Part shown: positions 51,873 through 53,320 of the stretch, piece after piece
Layout: every line of letters starts with the position of its first letter
How positions within the stretch are numbered: the first letter of the stretch is position 1
NCBI RefSeq assembly: GCF_016765675.1
Contig: NZ_JAESWB010000326.1
Coordinates: forward strand, 1-53,320
Source: Neobacillus paridis
GTDB taxonomy: Bacteria > Bacillota > Bacilli > Bacillales > Cytobacillaceae
DNA: 53,320 bases
Reading direction: 5' to 3'
Position numbers and translations under genes: made by a program
The notes under the pieces: generated by a model
Database searches by the model: none
Told to the model about the DNA's origin: nothing
What the model saw: only the letters and a program-made list of their open reading frames with translations

Positions 51873-51928
51873 AAAAAGGCTCGTTCTTACGGTTTTAAGT
51901 CTACCGCATAAGAACGAGCCGTTTTTTA
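51873..51928. terminator. bidirectional terminator between vanS and vanY
   Basis: GGCTCGTTCTTACGGT (51878-51893) pairs with ACCGCATAAGAACGAGCC (51903-51920), T runs on both sides. It stands between the VanR-box region and vanY. The 110 bp from here to vanY hold an open but unrecognised frame. Confidence 0.8.
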
Positions 51929-51944
51929 ATATTAAATTATTAAT

Positions 51945-52008
51945 TTCCTAAGAAAAAGTAAAGATGACCTTGAGATTTTCCTAAGAAACGAGGTTCATTT
52001 CTTAGGAA
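51945..52008. promoter_or_regulatory. candidate VanR-binding boxes
   Basis: TTCCTAAGAAA occurs at 51945-51955 and 51978-51988, and its exact complement TTTCTTAGGAA at 51998-52008. Centres are 33 and 20 bp apart, whole helical turns. In VanA-type clusters the VanR-controlled resistance promoter lies at this place after vanS, so these are likely operators. No -10 was fixed. Confidence 0.55.
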
Positions 52009-53168
52009 CTCCTTTTATCAACTAAGTCTGACAAGGCCGGAAGCTCTACCGTAAACGTCGTGTAGTTATCATTGCTTTCCGCGTAAATCTGCCCGCCATG
52101 CTGAACAATGATTTCTTTTGCAATCGCCAGTCCAAGTCCTGCGCCGCCCGTACCAGAAGAGCGGGCATCGTCCAGCCGGTAAAACTTTTCAAATATGGCA
52201 GCGAGCTTTTCTTTGGGGATGCTTCCGACATTCTTGAAAACGATGGACACCACATCTCCGGAAAGGCCTGCGGTAATGTCAATGACGCTGTTGTCCTCGC
52301 TGTATGCAGCAGCGTTTTTCAAAATGTTGTTAAAGACCCTCGCCAGCTTATCGGGGTCGCCGAATACGGTCAAATCCTCAGAAGCATGGATAACCGTTTG
52401 TTTTCCATTCGCGGCAAGCTGGGGATAAAATTCATCGGCCATCTGCACTAGCATATAGTATAGGTCTATGTGCTTTTTCGTAAGCGTAATCGCTTGGAGG
52501 TTATACCGTGTAATCTCAAAAAACTCGTCGATTAGCTGTTCGAGGCGATACGCTTTGTCCAACGTGATATGTACATACTTTGCCTTTTGCTCTACTGGCA
52601 TGTCTGGAGCCTCGTCAAGCAGGCTCAGATAACCGATAACGGATGTAAGGGGCGTTTTAATATCGTGCGCCAAGTACATAACAACGTCATTTTTTCTTTG
52701 TTCGGCCAGCTTCGCATCCAGCTCTCGCTTTTCCAAAGTCCGTTTTAATGTGCCCAGCTTCTGTTCCATGAACTCCATTTCCGCAGAAAGCTCAATTTGT
52801 TTATCTTCGTTGTGAATAAGTATATCAATGCCGGTATTGATCTCGTCAAAGTATTTTGCAAATTTTGCAAGCATGATGCGGCATAGAATAAGAATACTAA
52901 TGGCAATCGCCACATAAATAAAGATTTCCATATTGTTACGTATGGAATACTGATATATTTTCATCGCGTCTTGACGTTCTAAGTAAAAACTGTTTTCCAA
53001 AAAACGTACGATCCACTCCCCAAGTCTCCCCTTGAAAAATAATCGCAAAAACAATACGAATACAAATGCTGCCATAACAATCACAACGAGATACAGGTAG
53101 AGTTTTCGTTTTAGTTTGGAATAATCGGTTTTTTTATTCTTGTTTTTATTTTTCAATTTTATAACCAA
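52002..53168 (-). CDS. vanS: sensor histidine kinase VanS, VanA-cluster type
   Basis: 388 aa. The N-terminus MVIKLKNKNKNKKTDYSKLK, two transmembrane segments around a short loop, YQYSIRNNMEIFIYVAIAIS, the phospho-His in VVMYLAHDIKTPLTSVIGY, and the ATP lid GTGGAGLGLAIAKEIIVQHGG correspond nearly throughout to VanS of the vanA operon (384 aa). The sensor loop (RFLENSFYLERQDAM) is the most changed part. It overlaps vanR by 23 bp as in vanA clusters. Confidence 0.93.
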   Translation of the reverse strand: MVIKLKNKNKNKKTDYSKLKRKLYLYLVVIVMAAFVFVLFLRLFFKGRLGEWIVRFLENSFYLERQDAMKIYQYSIRNNMEIFIYVAIAISILILCRIMLAKFAKYFDEINTGIDILIHNEDKQIELSAEMEFMEQKLGTLKRTLEKRELDAKLAEQRKNDVVMYLAHDIKTPLTSVIGYLSLLDEAPDMPVEQKAKYVHITLDKAYRLEQLIDEFFEITRYNLQAITLTKKHIDLYYMLVQMADEFYPQLAANGKQTVIHASEDLTVFGDPDKLARVFNNILKNAAAYSEDNSVIDITAGLSGDVVSIVFKNVGSIPKEKLAAIFEKFYRLDDARSSGTGGAGLGLAIAKEIIVQHGGQIYAESNDNYTTFTVELPALSDLVDKRSS

Positions 53169-53320
53169 TCCCCCATACCGTTTTTATATACTTCGGATTA
53201 TCAATGGTGTCGTTCATTTTTTCGCGCAGATGCCGGATATGCACGGTGATGGTATTGTTACTCTTGCTGAAATATTCTTCGCCCCATATCTCAGAAAAAA
53301 GCTGCTCGGAGCTAACCACA
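53146..53320 (-). CDS. vanR: response regulator VanR (partial, C-terminus)
   Basis: Open from the window edge: VVSSEQLFSEIWGEEYFSKS, then NNTITVHIRHLREKM, ending PKYIKTVWGVGYKIEK. This is the winged-helix end of the VanA-type VanR almost word for word. The receiver domain lies outside the window. Stop at 53146 inside vanS. Confidence 0.9.
   Translation of the reverse strand, partial: VVSSEQLFSEIWGEEYFSKSNNTITVHIRHLREKMNDTIDNPKYIKTVWGIGYKIEK

Overview
The window looks like a chromosomal segment of a spore-forming, low-GC Bacillaceae member (Bacillus/Neobacillus-like). The evidence is strong AGGAGG-type ribosome binding sites, frequent GTG/TTG starts, a germination cortex hydrolase (CwlJ), a Bmr-type efflux pump, the B. 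subtilis yoaS-yozG-yoaT gene order, a CYP152 P450 and a typical Bacillaceae dispersed intergenic repeat. No rRNA, tRNA, IS element or CRISPR array was recognised. Everything is read from sequence and family knowledge; no searches were run.

Layout. 0-3.3 kb: csaA, then an alpha/beta hydrolase that has lost its stop codon and runs into an M29 aminopeptidase, followed by a 52-bp-period palindromic repeat. 3.3-14.4 kb: a co-directional catabolic block on the minus strand (family III CoA-transferase, acyl-CoA dehydrogenase, divergent urocanase, YesN/AraC regulator, NitT/TauT-type ABC importer, HisC-like aminotransferase, 2-hydroxyacid dehydrogenase). I read it as a possible pathway for imidazole-propionate, imidazole-lactate or related urocanate-type acids; this is inference. 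14.4-20.6 kb: YtcJ-like amidohydrolase, B12-type radical SAM protein, methyltransferase, Bmr, CwlJ. 21.0-24.1 kb: arsenic operon arsR-(arsC remnant)-arsD-arsA ending in a HesB/IscA-like gene with an in-frame UGA and an adjacent hairpin, a likely selenoprotein. 24.3-27.0 kb: two CBO0543 proteins and the yoaS-yozG-yoaT set.

27.3-30.1 kb: an RlmA-type 23S rRNA methyltransferase and an ABC-F protein behind a leader with a strong promoter, a 14-codon peptide MTHAMRLRFPTLNQ (nearly the ErmD leader peptide) and two terminators, so a macrolide-inducible attenuator. 30.4-35.7 kb: CYP152; a methyltransferase/two-component/DedA-type module in which both promoters carry the same operator; and a NUDIX gene under a ykkC-type (probably nucleoside-diphosphate) riboswitch.

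36-50.6 kb is accessory and decaying. It holds a second ars cluster with only arsC intact, and remnants of arsN, arsM, acr3, ynfA, def, an EamA transporter, an aldo/keto reductase and a polysaccharide deacetylase, mixed with small intact genes. Several remnants keep their start and 3' end but have lost the middle. 50.8-53.3 kb: a VanA-type vanR (partial)-vanS-vanY set without vanHAX, with three copies of a candidate VanR box between vanS and vanY.
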